From positions 2,480,001 through 2,544,000 of the forward strand of contig CP062007.1 of the NCBI GenBank assembly GCA_022749295.1: DNA of 64,000 nt. The letters are read 5' to 3'. The position numbers and the translations under genes were made by a program. Within the stretch, counting starts at the first letter, position 1; each line of letters opens with the position of its first letter. The notes beneath the pieces are model-generated. The model was not told the DNA's origin. It was given only the letters and a program-made list of their open reading frames with translations, and searched no databases. Below are positions 52,384-60,579 of the stretch, piece after piece. Source of the DNA: Flavobacteriaceae bacterium GSB9. GTDB taxonomy: Bacteria > Bacteroidota > Bacteroidia > Flavobacteriales > Flavobacteriaceae.

Positions 52384-53533
52384 TTTTTAACATTTTATAG
52401 GCTTCTTCGATATAAATTTGAATGTCATTTGTAAATTTACCAACACCATGGCCAGCATCGGGAGATTTACGGTGCCCCAGCCTCACAATAATAATATTAT
52501 CTTCTGGTTGTACCAAAACATATTGGCCAAGATGCCCACGCATCATAAAAAAGTTTTTATTAACATATTCGCCAAGCCACCAGCCGTAACCGTAAATAGG
52601 GTCTTTTTTAAAGCGTGGCGTAATTGATTTTTTAACAAATGCAGAGTCGAGCAATTGCTTGCCTTTCCAATTGCCGCCGTCTTTATACAATTTACCAAAA
52701 CGGGCAAAATCGCGGGCATTGCTTGATATACAGCAAAAAGCTTTGGCTAAACGGTGTTCGCTATCGTCCAATTGCCAAAGCGCATTTTGGCGGGCACCCA
52801 TGGGTTTCCAGAAACTATCGGAGAGGTATTTTGCCAATGGAACTCTGGTTGCCTTTTGAATAATCATACCGAGCAATTGGGTGTTTCCGCTTAAATATTC
52901 AAATTCTTCGCCTGGCGTTTTAATTACTTTTTGGTTGAGAATGGTTTCGGCCAAATCATCATCATAGTTGGCACGCGCGGTAACGGAAAACGGACTTGTA
53001 TAATGCTCGACCCAATCTAATCCTGACGCCATTGAGGCAAGGTCACCCACCGTGGTTTTTGCATAGTTGTACTGCGGATAAAAATCGCTTATAGGTTGGT
53101 CTAAACTTTCTATATAGCCATCCATAATAGCTTTGCCGAGCAGCGATGTGGTAATACTTTTGGCCATTGAAAACGAATTGGTTTTTGAGTTATCGTTAAA
53201 ACCATCGTAATAATTTTCAAACCAGATACTATCGTTTTTGATAATTAAAAAGGCAATAGTGCCCAAATCATCGTTGGTTTGCATCAGTTTCCTTGTTTCA
53301 TTTACTGTATTGTAATTTTTATGGGTAGGCCAAGGGTCTATGTGGTCACTATTTGCAATGGTGTCGTTTACAAAGTAAGGGTAGTCGTCAATAAAAGCGG
53401 TATTGTGCCCAGTAAAATAAACAATTTTAGCCCCTCTTAAAATGTACCCATAATCAAAAATATAAAGTAGAATTACGATAAATATAACAGTTAGTAAAAC
53501 CCATTTAAGGGTCTTCTTTAGAATTTTCATCAT
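52361..53533 (-). CDS. Serine hydrolase, class C beta-lactamase-like
   Basis: This roughly 390-residue protein is anchored by an N-terminal helix (ILKKTLKWVLLTVIFIVILLYIF). The catalytic SxxK is SMAK in FSMAKSITTSLLG, the Y-x-N-like element is YLSGNTQLLG, and RGHLGQY takes the KTG position. It probably acts on peptides or esters at the outer face of the inner membrane. The frame is open to 53563, but the double ATG at 53530-53533 gives the better signal anchor. It is followed, overlapping, by the exonuclease and ABC genes. Confidence 0.88.
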   Translation of the reverse strand: MMKILKKTLKWVLLTVIFIVILLYIFDYGYILRGAKIVYFTGHNTAFIDDYPYFVNDTIANSDHIDPWPTHKNYNTVNETRKLMQTNDDLGTIAFLIIKNDSIWFENYYDGFNDNSKTNSFSMAKSITTSLLGKAIMDGYIESLDQPISDFYPQYNYAKTTVGDLASMASGLDWVEHYTSPFSVTARANYDDDLAETILNQKVIKTPGEEFEYLSGNTQLLGMIIQKATRVPLAKYLSDSFWKPMGARQNALWQLDDSEHRLAKAFCCISSNARDFARFGKLYKDGGNWKGKQLLDSAFVKKSITPRFKKDPIYGYGWWLGEYVNKNFFMMRGHLGQYVLVQPEDNIIIVRLGHRKSPDAGHGVGKFTNDIQIYIEEAYKMLKNDKQAQS

Positions 53534-53598
53534 AAAATGGTTTAGTGCAAATAAATATAGCAATTAAAACCGAACCGATTAATTGGCTTGAGACATTT

Positions 53599-54195
53599 TT
53601 AAAAAACCGATTTCAGTATGGTTTTCAAGCCCCACGATAGGGCTTCTTTTGAGGTTCTGTTGTCTAAGTTGCAAACATCTTTTGCACAAATAATAGATTC
53701 TATGCCCATTAACGAGGTAGCAGTGGCAATAAGGTTATTGTAAGTTTGGGCATCTAATTTGTTTCTGTAGGGCACCAGAGCAAGTTTTAGTGCAGCGGTT
53801 CGTCGTGAGCCTCGTAAAGATTCTTTTTTGTTTGATACGTCTTCGTTTAAGTAAATGCTTAAATATTTGCGGAAAGCAGGTTCGTTATCTATAGCTAGGT
53901 CGTTAAAATAGTTTTGAATGTATAAAATGCGTTCAGTGATGGGTAAATCTTTAATGTCTTGAAAAATAGTTGTGGTTGAACTGGTAAACATGTCCAAACC
54001 GGCTTCGGAGCATAAAATATCAATATTTGAAAAATAGCGATAAATCGTTGCTCTTGACACAGATGAAGCTTTAGCCACCTTTTCTAAACTCAATTTTTCA
54101 CCTTTTTTAAGTAGTTCTTTAGTGGTATCGAGTATTTTTCGTCTAGTTTTCTGTTTTTGTTTTGTTCGGCCAGTATTTAAGGAGATATTGCTCAT
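53599..54195 (-). CDS. TetR/AcrR family transcriptional regulator
   Basis: This 198-residue protein has an N-terminal helix-turn-helix (LEKVAKASSVSRATIYRYFSNIDILCSEA, about 35-65) followed by an all-helical ligand domain without recognisable specificity. It is divergent from a cupin gene with 73 bp between the starts. Two matching 16-bp palindromes sit in that gap, one across its own start codon, so it probably represses both itself and the cupin gene. Confidence 0.92.
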   Translation of the reverse strand: MSNISLNTGRTKQKQKTRRKILDTTKELLKKGEKLSLEKVAKASSVSRATIYRYFSNIDILCSEAGLDMFTSSTTTIFQDIKDLPITERILYIQNYFNDLAIDNEPAFRKYLSIYLNEDVSNKKESLRGSRRTAALKLALVPYRNKLDAQTYNNLIATATSLMGIESIICAKDVCNLDNRTSKEALSWGLKTILKSVF

Positions 54196-54210
54196 GAGAT
54201 AATTATCTTA
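54195..54210. promoter_or_regulatory. TetR-type operator 1, over the tetR start
   Basis: TGAGATAATTATCTTA is a near-perfect 16-bp inverted repeat (TGAGAT-N4-ATCTTA) that begins at the first base of the tetR ATG on the minus strand. It shares its half sites with the second palindrome at 54248-54263. Confidence 0.65.
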
Positions 54211-54247
54211 TAAAAATTTGAAGATACAAAATTAAATTTTATATTAG

Positions 54248-54263
54248 TGAGATTAAAATCTCA
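54248..54263. promoter_or_regulatory. TetR-type operator 2, before the cupin gene
   Basis: TGAGATTAAAATCTCA is a perfect inverted repeat (TGAGAT-N4-ATCTCA) ending 5 bp before the cupin ATG at 54269. It is the same motif as the site at 54195-54210, 53 bp away centre to centre. Confidence 0.7.
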
Positions 54264-54268
54264 TAAAC

Positions 54269-54703
54269 ATGAAAACAATTGAAAACAAGTGGGTTTTGGG
54301 CCATAAAGTTGCTCTTCACGACACATCTGGAAATTATGATTTGGCCTTTGGAGAAACCCCTGCAGGAGTGCCAGGACCACCACCGCATTTACATGAAAAA
54401 TTTACGGAAAGCTTTTTGATTACCGAAGGAGAAATGGAATTTGTTGTTAATGGAGCAGTTAAAATTGTTAAAGCTGGCGAGAGTGTTAATTTACCACAAA
54501 ACACATTGCATACATTTAGTAATAAGAGCAATTCAGTGTGTAAGTGGGTCAATATTCACAGTCCAAAAGGCTTCAGAAAGTTTTTCGAAAAACTGGGTGT
54601 TCCCGAGGAGGAAGACGGGGCACAACAAAAATCAGTTAGTGAAAGTATAATTAACGACGTCATGACTACGGCCGTAAATTACGATATGCTCATTAAACCT
54701 TAA
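54269..54703 (+). CDS. Cupin domain-containing protein
   Basis: This 144-residue single-cupin protein has motif 1 PPHLHEKFTESFLITEGEMEFVVNG (His, His and Glu ligands) and motif 2 NLPQNTLHTFSNKS with a His. It is probably a metal-binding enzyme or sensor. It is controlled by the divergent TetR gene, judging from the operator next to its start. Its stop overlaps the convergent ogt gene by 4 bp. Confidence 0.88.
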   Translation: MKTIENKWVLGHKVALHDTSGNYDLAFGETPAGVPGPPPHLHEKFTESFLITEGEMEFVVNGAVKIVKAGESVNLPQNTLHTFSNKSNSVCKWVNIHSPKGFRKFFEKLGVPEEEDGAQQKSVSESIINDVMTTAVNYDMLIKP

Positions 54704-55170
54704 AAGAGCGATTGTTGTTTCGACTGACTTTCGTGCTCTAGAAGCCATTTTTTTCGGTGAAGTCCGCCAGCATATCCAGTTAAGCGACCATCACTACCAA
54801 TAACACGGTGACATGGAATTACGATACCAATAGGGTTTTTGCTGTTAGCATTAGCCACAGCTCGTATTGCTTTGGCATCGCCTAATTGTTTTGAAAATTC
54901 TAGGTACGATGTTGTTTTTCCATAAGGGATAGCCTGTAACTGGCTCCAAACTCGTTTTTGAAATTCGGTGCCTTTAGGATTTAACTTTAAATCGAATTCC
55001 TTTCGGTTGCCATCAAAGTATTGCTGTAACTGAAATACACATTTTTTTAGAACTGTTGGAATAAAAGTAGACTCCATTTCAGAATCTAGGAATGATACCT
55101 CGGTTATGCCATTTTCATCGCCTGTTATTTTTATTGCCCCTAATGGCGATGTAACGGTACAGGATTCCAC
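54700..55170 (-). CDS. ogt: Methylated-DNA--protein-cysteine S-methyltransferase
   Basis: This 156-residue suicide repair protein has the active-site PCHRVIG, the helix-turn-helix element YLEFSKQLGDAKAIRAVANANSKNPI and the C-terminal YAGGLHRKKWLLEHE. It removes methyl from O6-methylguanine to its own Cys. It lacks an Ada regulatory domain. It lies 2 bp after the CNNM gene at the end of the heme operon. Confidence 0.95.
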   Translation of the reverse strand: MESCTVTSPLGAIKITGDENGITEVSFLDSEMESTFIPTVLKKCVFQLQQYFDGNRKEFDLKLNPKGTEFQKRVWSQLQAIPYGKTTSYLEFSKQLGDAKAIRAVANANSKNPIGIVIPCHRVIGSDGRLTGYAGGLHRKKWLLEHESQSKQQSLF

Positions 55171-55172
55171 GT

Positions 55173-56258
55173 TTAGTTAGAAAGGTCTTTGTCGTCTAAA
55201 ATACCTAATTTTTTTGCGCGGCTTTCCCAACTTTTTCGTGCCAATAGCTGTAAATCGGAAACGTTATCGCTCTCATCCATGATTTCTAGACCAAGAAGCG
55301 TTTCAATAACATCTTCCATAGTTACCAATCCACTTACGGAGCCATATTCATCTACAACCAAAGCCATATGGTTCCTGCTTTCAATGAGTTTTTCAAATAG
55401 ATTGGGGATAGGCATGCTACGGCCAACAACTATAATACTTCGTTTGAGTTCTGATAATTTTTTAGAGCCATTATCGAGTGCCATTTCCCTAAAAACCTCA
55501 TCTTTTAAAACAAGCCCTTTTATGTTGTCTGGATCATCCACATAAACGGGAATTCTGGAAAAACGAAGGTTGAGGTTTTTTTTAAAAAAATCTTCAACGG
55601 TTGCGTTTTCATCCTCTATTTTCATGACAGTTCTTGGGGTCATGATATCTTTTGCAAACACTTCTTTAAAGGTTAGTAGGTTTTTAATAACCTTACTTTC
55701 GTTTTCTTGAAACACACCTTCTTCGTGAGCCATATCGGTCATCATCATAAAGCTTTCACGTGTTAAAACACTACCGTGTCCTGTGCCTCCAATAAGTTTT
55801 GTGGTTAACTGAAGCAGCCATAAAATACCGGTCCATTTCAATGGAAAAATCATTATTGTTAATGTCTTCGCTGCGAAATTTGCTAATTGTTTCCAATAGG
55901 TGGCACCAATGGTTTTAGGTATAATTTCTGAAGCTACTAATATTAAAAATGTCATGATGGCCGACACAATACCGACCGTATTAATACCAAAAAACTCTAT
56001 TTTGTACGGTAATTTTTCGGCTTCAATCCCTACCATCATGGCACCCAAGGTGTGGGCAATGGTATTTAAGGTTAAAATAGCGATTAAAGGTTTATCTACA
56101 TCTTGTTTTAGATGTTCCAGCGTTACGGCATAGTCTTTATTTTCACGTTTTTTAACCTTTATAAAAGTAGGTGTAACGCTTAACAAAACAGCCTCAAGTA
56201 TAGAACATAAAAAGGAAAAGAATATAGAGATGGTTGCCCAAAAGATTAGTGCGCTCAT
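55173..56258 (-). CDS. CNNM/CBS domain membrane protein (HlyC/CorC-like)
   Basis: This 361-residue protein has a CNNM transmembrane domain (residues 1-175, four hydrophobic segments, SEIIPKTIGATYWKQLA) and a pair of CBS domains (IMTPRTVMKIEDENATVEDFF and MALVVDEYGSVSGLVTMEDVIETLLG). It ends without the extra CorC/HlyC C-terminal domain seen in longer relatives. The family is linked to Mg2+ or Co2+ transport and sensing. It follows hemB by 24 bp and is probably in the same transcript. Confidence 0.9.
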   Translation of the reverse strand: MSALIFWATISIFFSFLCSILEAVLLSVTPTFIKVKKRENKDYAVTLEHLKQDVDKPLIAILTLNTIAHTLGAMMVGIEAEKLPYKIEFFGINTVGIVSAIMTFLILVASEIIPKTIGATYWKQLANFAAKTLTIMIFPLKWTGILWLLQLTTKLIGGTGHGSVLTRESFMMMTDMAHEEGVFQENESKVIKNLLTFKEVFAKDIMTPRTVMKIEDENATVEDFFKKNLNLRFSRIPVYVDDPDNIKGLVLKDEVFREMALDNGSKKLSELKRSIIVVGRSMPIPNLFEKLIESRNHMALVVDEYGSVSGLVTMEDVIETLLGLEIMDESDNVSDLQLLARKSWESRAKKLGILDDKDLSN

Positions 56259-56282
56259 TAAATAGGTTTTAGATGTGCTAAT

Positions 56283-57272
56283 TTACGAAATCAATTTTAC
56301 AACATCCTTAGCAAAGTAGGTTGCTATAATATCTGCTCCAGCACGTTTTATTGCGGTAATTTGTTCCATCATAACGGCATCATGCTCTAGCCAGCCTTTT
56401 TCTGCGGCAGCTTTTAGCATGGCATATTCGCCTGAAACCTGATATACCGCTAAAGGCACTTCTACTTCGTTTTTAATTTCACGAACAATATCCAAATAGC
56501 ACAGCCCAGGTTTTACCATAACAATATCGGCACCTTCATCAATGTCCATTTCGGTTTCTTTAATGGCTTCAAAACGGTTGGCATAATCCATTTGGTATGT
56601 TTTTTTGTCTTTGGGAATGTCTACAGTATCTACGGGGGCAGAATCTAGCGCATCACGGAAGGGCCCATAAAATGCCGAGGCATACTTTGCTGAATAGCTC
56701 ATTATGCCTGTGTTGATAAAACCTTCGTCTTCTAAAGCTTCACGGATGGTTAATATACGGCCGTCCATCATATCGCTTGGGGCTACAAAATCGGCTCCCG
56801 CTTGAGCATGCGAAACACTCATTTCAGCTAAAACGTCGGCGGTTTCGTCATTTAAAATTTGTCCGTTTTCTATAATGCCGTCGTGGCCATAGGCAGAATA
56901 AGGGTCGAGCGCAACATCGGTCATGACCAGCATATCTGGACAAGCATTTTTTACCGTTTTAATGGCACGTTGCATCAAACCATTAGCGTTAAGGGCTTCG
57001 GTGCCTTTGTTATCTTTTAAGCTATCGGGCACTTTTACAAAGAGCAATACCGATTTTAGGCCTAATTTCCAAAGTTCTTTTACTTCGCCTTCCAATAAAT
57101 CGAGGCTATAGCGAAAGTAATTGGGCATAGACGGAATTTCGTCTTTTATGCCTTTACCTTCAACAACAAAAAGCGGTACTAAAAAATCGTTTGGCGATAT
57201 AATGGTTTCACGAACCAAGCTTCTAATAGCTTCGTTTGTGCGTAATCTTCGGTTTCTTCTTAATGGATACAT
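56283..57272 (-). CDS. hemB: Porphobilinogen synthase
   Basis: From the ATG at 57272 (MYPLRRNRRLR) the product is 329 residues. It condenses two 5-aminolevulinate molecules to porphobilinogen. Schiff-base and neighbouring lysines are in MVKPGL and YSAKYASAFYGPF. The metal loop reads DVALDPYSAYGHDG, with Asp and Ala where zinc enzymes have Cys, so it is the Mg2+-type enzyme rather than the Zn2+ type. The TTG two codons earlier is not favoured. It lies 20 bp after hemF. Confidence 0.96.
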   Translation of the reverse strand: MYPLRRNRRLRTNEAIRSLVRETIISPNDFLVPLFVVEGKGIKDEIPSMPNYFRYSLDLLEGEVKELWKLGLKSVLLFVKVPDSLKDNKGTEALNANGLMQRAIKTVKNACPDMLVMTDVALDPYSAYGHDGIIENGQILNDETADVLAEMSVSHAQAGADFVAPSDMMDGRILTIREALEDEGFINTGIMSYSAKYASAFYGPFRDALDSAPVDTVDIPKDKKTYQMDYANRFEAIKETEMDIDEGADIVMVKPGLCYLDIVREIKNEVEVPLAVYQVSGEYAMLKAAAEKGWLEHDAVMMEQITAIKRAGADIIATYFAKDVVKLIS

Positions 57273-57292
57273 TATCAAAAATGTTTAGATGT

Positions 57293-58201
57293 TTATTTGT
57301 TAACCCAATCTATAGGGTTTTTTAAAACGTTAATTAATTTTTCTTCCTCGCTACCGCTTTCAGGGTAGTGGTCATAAACCCATTGCACATGGGGCGGTAA
57401 ACTCATTAAGATGCTTTCAATGCGGCCGTTAGTTTTTAATCCAAAGAGTGTGCCTTTATCGTGCACCAGATTGAATTCTACATAACGCCCTCGGCGTATT
57501 TCCTGCCACTTACGTTGTGTTTCGGTATATGGTAAATTTTTTCGTTTTTCAACAATAGGCACGTAAGCTTCTAAAAAGCTATCGCCTACTTCGGTTACAA
57601 AGTCATACCATTGTTTCATGTTCATATTTTCGGAAGCTTTGCAATAGTCGAAAAACAAACCGCCAATGCCTCGGGCTTCATTTCTATGGGCGTTGAAAAA
57701 GTACTCGTCACAACGTTTTTTGTAAGTAGCATAGAACTCTGTGTTGTGCTTATCACAAGCAGTTTTACAGATTTGATGAAAATGTTTGGCGTCCTCTTCA
57801 AATAAATAATACGGCGTTAAATCTTGCCCGCCACCAAACCATTGGTCCACAATTTTCCCGTTTTGGTCATACATTTCAAAGTATCGCCAATTAGCGTGAA
57901 CGGTAGGAACCATAGGGTTTTTGGGATGGATGACTAAACTAAGACCGCATGCAAAAAAATCGACATCACCCACTTTAAAATAGGCTTGCATAGACTTGGG
58001 CAACTTACCATGAACCCCCGAAATGTTAACGCCGCCTTTTTCAAAAACCCTACCGTTTTCAATAACTCGGGTCCGGCCGCCGCCGCCTTCGGGACGTTCC
58101 CAAATATCTTGCTGAAATTTGGCTTTACCATCAATAGCTTCCAGTTTTTTAGTTATAGTGTCTTGTAATTCTTGTATGTATTGATAGAATTTATCTTTCA
58201 T
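57293..58201 (-). CDS. hemF: Oxygen-dependent coproporphyrinogen III oxidase
   Basis: This 302-residue enzyme decarboxylates coproporphyrinogen III to protoporphyrinogen IX with O2. GGGGRTRVIENGRVFEKGGVN, HANWRYFEM, WFGGGQDLTPYYLFEEDAKHFH and GIGGLFFDY are typical, and the C-terminal VEFNLVHDKGTLFGLKTNGRIESILMSLPP is intact. It needs oxygen, so heme synthesis here fits aerobic growth; no hemN is in the window. It lies 2 bp after the GNAT gene. Confidence 0.97.
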   Translation of the reverse strand: MKDKFYQYIQELQDTITKKLEAIDGKAKFQQDIWERPEGGGGRTRVIENGRVFEKGGVNISGVHGKLPKSMQAYFKVGDVDFFACGLSLVIHPKNPMVPTVHANWRYFEMYDQNGKIVDQWFGGGQDLTPYYLFEEDAKHFHQICKTACDKHNTEFYATYKKRCDEYFFNAHRNEARGIGGLFFDYCKASENMNMKQWYDFVTEVGDSFLEAYVPIVEKRKNLPYTETQRKWQEIRRGRYVEFNLVHDKGTLFGLKTNGRIESILMSLPPHVQWVYDHYPESGSEEEKLINVLKNPIDWVNK

Positions 58202-58203
58202 TA

Positions 58204-58743
58204 TTATTCAATTTCGTCGTAAAGTTCATAGAGTTCCATATCGAGTGCGTTTTCGCCGGGTGGCGTGTGTTCTTTTTCAAGGGTTTTAATCCAGGTAAAA
58301 TTACAACTTTCTGCCACTTTTATACTCGCTAGGTTCGTTTTATGGGCTATAATCTGTAATGTTTTTAAGTTCAAATTTTCAAAAGCGTAATCAGATAATA
58401 ATTTAATCGCTTTTGTGGTAGTGCCTTGGCCTTCGAGATTGTAGTCGATGCAATAAGCAAATTCTCCATGTTTTTTGTTCCAATTGATGTCTTTCAGGTA
58501 GATTAATCCAGATATCTGCTTTAAGTGATTTTGCTTTAAAGTGAAAAGGAACTCTTCTTTTAATCCAAACGCCTTTACTTTTTTTTCAACAAAGATTTTT
58601 GCTAAATCTGGTGTTGTGTTTTGCTGAAGAGTCTCTGGAAAATAACGTTTTAATCTGTCTTCATTAGCATTAACAAAATTGCATATATTCCAGTAGTCTT
58701 CAGATTTAATAGGTTGAATATTAAAGTTGCCAAAACTAAGCAT
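58204..58743 (-). CDS. GNAT family N-acetyltransferase (RimJ/RimL-like)
   Basis: This 179-residue GCN5-related acetyltransferase has CIDYNLEGQGTTTKAIKLLSDYAFE as the acetyl-CoA pyrophosphate loop (Q-x-x-G-x-T/A) and NLASIKVAESCNFTWI near the C-terminus, as in RimJ/RimL-type enzymes. The target is unknown. It overlaps the EI24 gene by 8 bp and hemF follows 2 bp later, so it is part of the heme operon transcript. Confidence 0.87.
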   Translation of the reverse strand: MLSFGNFNIQPIKSEDYWNICNFVNANEDRLKRYFPETLQQNTTPDLAKIFVEKKVKAFGLKEEFLFTLKQNHLKQISGLIYLKDINWNKKHGEFAYCIDYNLEGQGTTTKAIKLLSDYAFENLNLKTLQIIAHKTNLASIKVAESCNFTWIKTLEKEHTPPGENALDMELYELYDEIE

Positions 58744-59491
58744 TCGCCGTTGTTGGTTTTAGGTTCAAGGCTTCCACCGTTTTTAGAGATGCAGCGGTAA
58801 CCGAAAGTGGCAGTACCAAAATAACTCCAATGACTGGTACTAAAAGGCATAAAATAAAAACAATACCATTGCCAATGGCCAAACCTCGGTTTTTGCGAAC
58901 AAACCGAATACTTTCTTTGTACTGAAAATGACGCTCTAGAGTATAGTCCATATTACCGAAGCCAGCATAGTAGGCTTGAACCAAAAACAGCAATATGGTT
59001 GAAAATATATTAATTACGGGAATGAATTTTAATAGTAAAATAGGGATTGTGTAAAATAATTCCATAAATAAATTCCGACCATTAATTTTTATACCACGCC
59101 ATAATTGTTGCATGAAAGTGGTATTTCTATGCGAATTTGCCACACGACCCGTAAAATGTGCTTCAATCTTTTCAGAAACAGGGCTCATAAACGGTGCCGA
59201 AAGCGCCATTATAATATGTTTGAAAAGGATAAGGCCGATAACAATAATGATAAGTCCACCAATAAAATTACTGATGGTTGAGAAGGTTTCCTTTCCCCAA
59301 TCCCAAATCCACAATTTGGAGATAAAGTCACCAACATTATCAGATAAGCCGTAGGCAGAACCAAAAATAACGATAGCGGTTACAAAGCTAATGAGCATAG
59401 GAACAGCAAAAAATTTCCAGAGCTTTAGTTTCGATATTAAACCAAAGGCTCCGAAATACGCTTTTATTCCCGATAGTACATTTTTAAGCAT
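58736..59491 (-). CDS. EI24 domain (CysZ-like) membrane protein
   Basis: This 251-residue protein has about four membrane helices (25-45, 75-95, 140-165 and 205-230), with [27 protein letters not shown] at the start and [18 protein letters not shown] in the middle, characteristic of the EI24/CysZ family. CysZ carries sulfate, but this group has wider and mostly unknown roles. It overlaps hemE by 8 bp and the GNAT gene by 8 bp. That tight packing among heme genes suggests a role there, but no known substrate supports it. Confidence 0.88.
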   Translation of the reverse strand: MLKNVLSGIKAYFGAFGLISKLKLWKFFAVPMLISFVTAIVIFGSAYGLSDNVGDFISKLWIWDWGKETFSTISNFIGGLIIIVIGLILFKHIIMALSAPFMSPVSEKIEAHFTGRVANSHRNTTFMQQLWRGIKINGRNLFMELFYTIPILLLKFIPVINIFSTILLFLVQAYYAGFGNMDYTLERHFQYKESIRFVRKNRGLAIGNGIVFILCLLVPVIGVILVLPLSVTAASLKTVEALNLKPTTANA

Positions 59492-60509
59492 TGTATTCTT
59501 TTACGGCATCAATAAAGGCCTTGGCATTTTCTACCGGAATATTGGGTAAAATACCATGCCCTAGATTAACAATGTATTTGTCTTTGCCAAATTCATCAAT
59601 CATTTGGTGTACCATTTTTTTGATTTCAGAAGGCGGTGATAACAAGCGCGATGGGTCAAAATTACCTTGCAATGTAATATTGCCGCCAGTTAAATACCGA
59701 GCATTTCTTGCAGAACACGTCCAATCAACCCCTAAAGCCGATGCGTTACTTTGCGCCATGTCATGAAGAGCAAACCAACAGCCTTTTCCGAAGGCAATAA
59801 CTGGAGCATCGTCTTTTAGCGCTTCAATAATTTGATTGATATACTGCCAAGAAAACTCTTGATAATCGGTTGGTGAAAGCATACCGCCCCAAGAGTCGAA
59901 AACCTGAACCGCATTACAACCCGCTTTTACTTTTTCCTTTAGGTAGGCTATTGTGGTGTCTGTAATTTTTTGAAGCAATTCATGAGCCGCCACAGGATTG
60001 GTAAAACAGAATGCTTTGGCTTTATCAAAATTTTTGCTGCCTTGCCCTTGTACGCAGTAACATAAAATGGTCCATGGTGACCCAGCAAATCCTATCAAAG
60101 GAATTTCATTGTTAAGCTTTTCTTTTGTTGCTTTTATAGCTTGGTAAACGTAATCGAGTTCTACAGAAACATCTGGAACTATTACATTATCTAAATCTTT
60201 TTGCGAGCGAACGGGGTTTGGTAAGTAGGGGCCAAAATTGGGTTTCATCTGCACCTCGATGTTCATGGCTTGAGGTATCACCAAAATGTCGCTAAAAAGA
60301 ATGGCGGCATCCATACCATATCTACGGATAGGTTGTACGGTAATTTCACTGGCCAATTCTGGTGTTTGGCAACGTGTAAAGAAGTCGTATTTTGCCTTAA
60401 TTTCCATGAATTCTGGAAGGTATCGCCCTGCTTGACGCATCATCCATACTGGCGGACGGCTAACAGTTTCTCCTTTTAATGCTCTTAAAAATAAATCGTT
60501 CTTAATCAT
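59484..60509 (-). CDS. hemE: Uroporphyrinogen decarboxylase
   Basis: This 341-residue enzyme converts uroporphyrinogen III to coproporphyrinogen III. It has the N-terminal signature [17 protein letters not shown], the catalytic Asp in [20 protein letters not shown] and the C-terminal [22 protein letters not shown]. It follows hemCD after 70 bp, the longest gap in the operon, which is mostly filled by a heptad repeat array just before the ATG. Confidence 0.97.
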   Translation of the reverse strand: MIKNDLFLRALKGETVSRPPVWMMRQAGRYLPEFMEIKAKYDFFTRCQTPELASEITVQPIRRYGMDAAILFSDILVIPQAMNIEVQMKPNFGPYLPNPVRSQKDLDNVIVPDVSVELDYVYQAIKATKEKLNNEIPLIGFAGSPWTILCYCVQGQGSKNFDKAKAFCFTNPVAAHELLQKITDTTIAYLKEKVKAGCNAVQVFDSWGGMLSPTDYQEFSWQYINQIIEALKDDAPVIAFGKGCWFALHDMAQSNASALGVDWTCSARNARYLTGGNITLQGNFDPSRLLSPPSEIKKMVHQMIDEFGKDKYIVNLGHGILPNIPVENAKAFIDAVKEYNA

Positions 60510-60551
60510 AGTTGTTAGTTGTTAGTTTCTGGTTTATAGTCGTTAGTCTAA
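60510..60551 (-). repeat. Heptad repeat array directly before hemE
   Basis: On the coding (minus) strand six 7-bp units end at the hemE ATG: TTAGACT, AACGACT, ATAAACC, AGAAACT, AACAACT, AACAACT (equivalently units of the AACTAAC kind). It is the same NNCTAAN pattern as before atpA and atpG. Confidence 0.75.
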
Positions 60552-60579
60552 TAGCTGCCAACTAAAAACCATTAACCAT

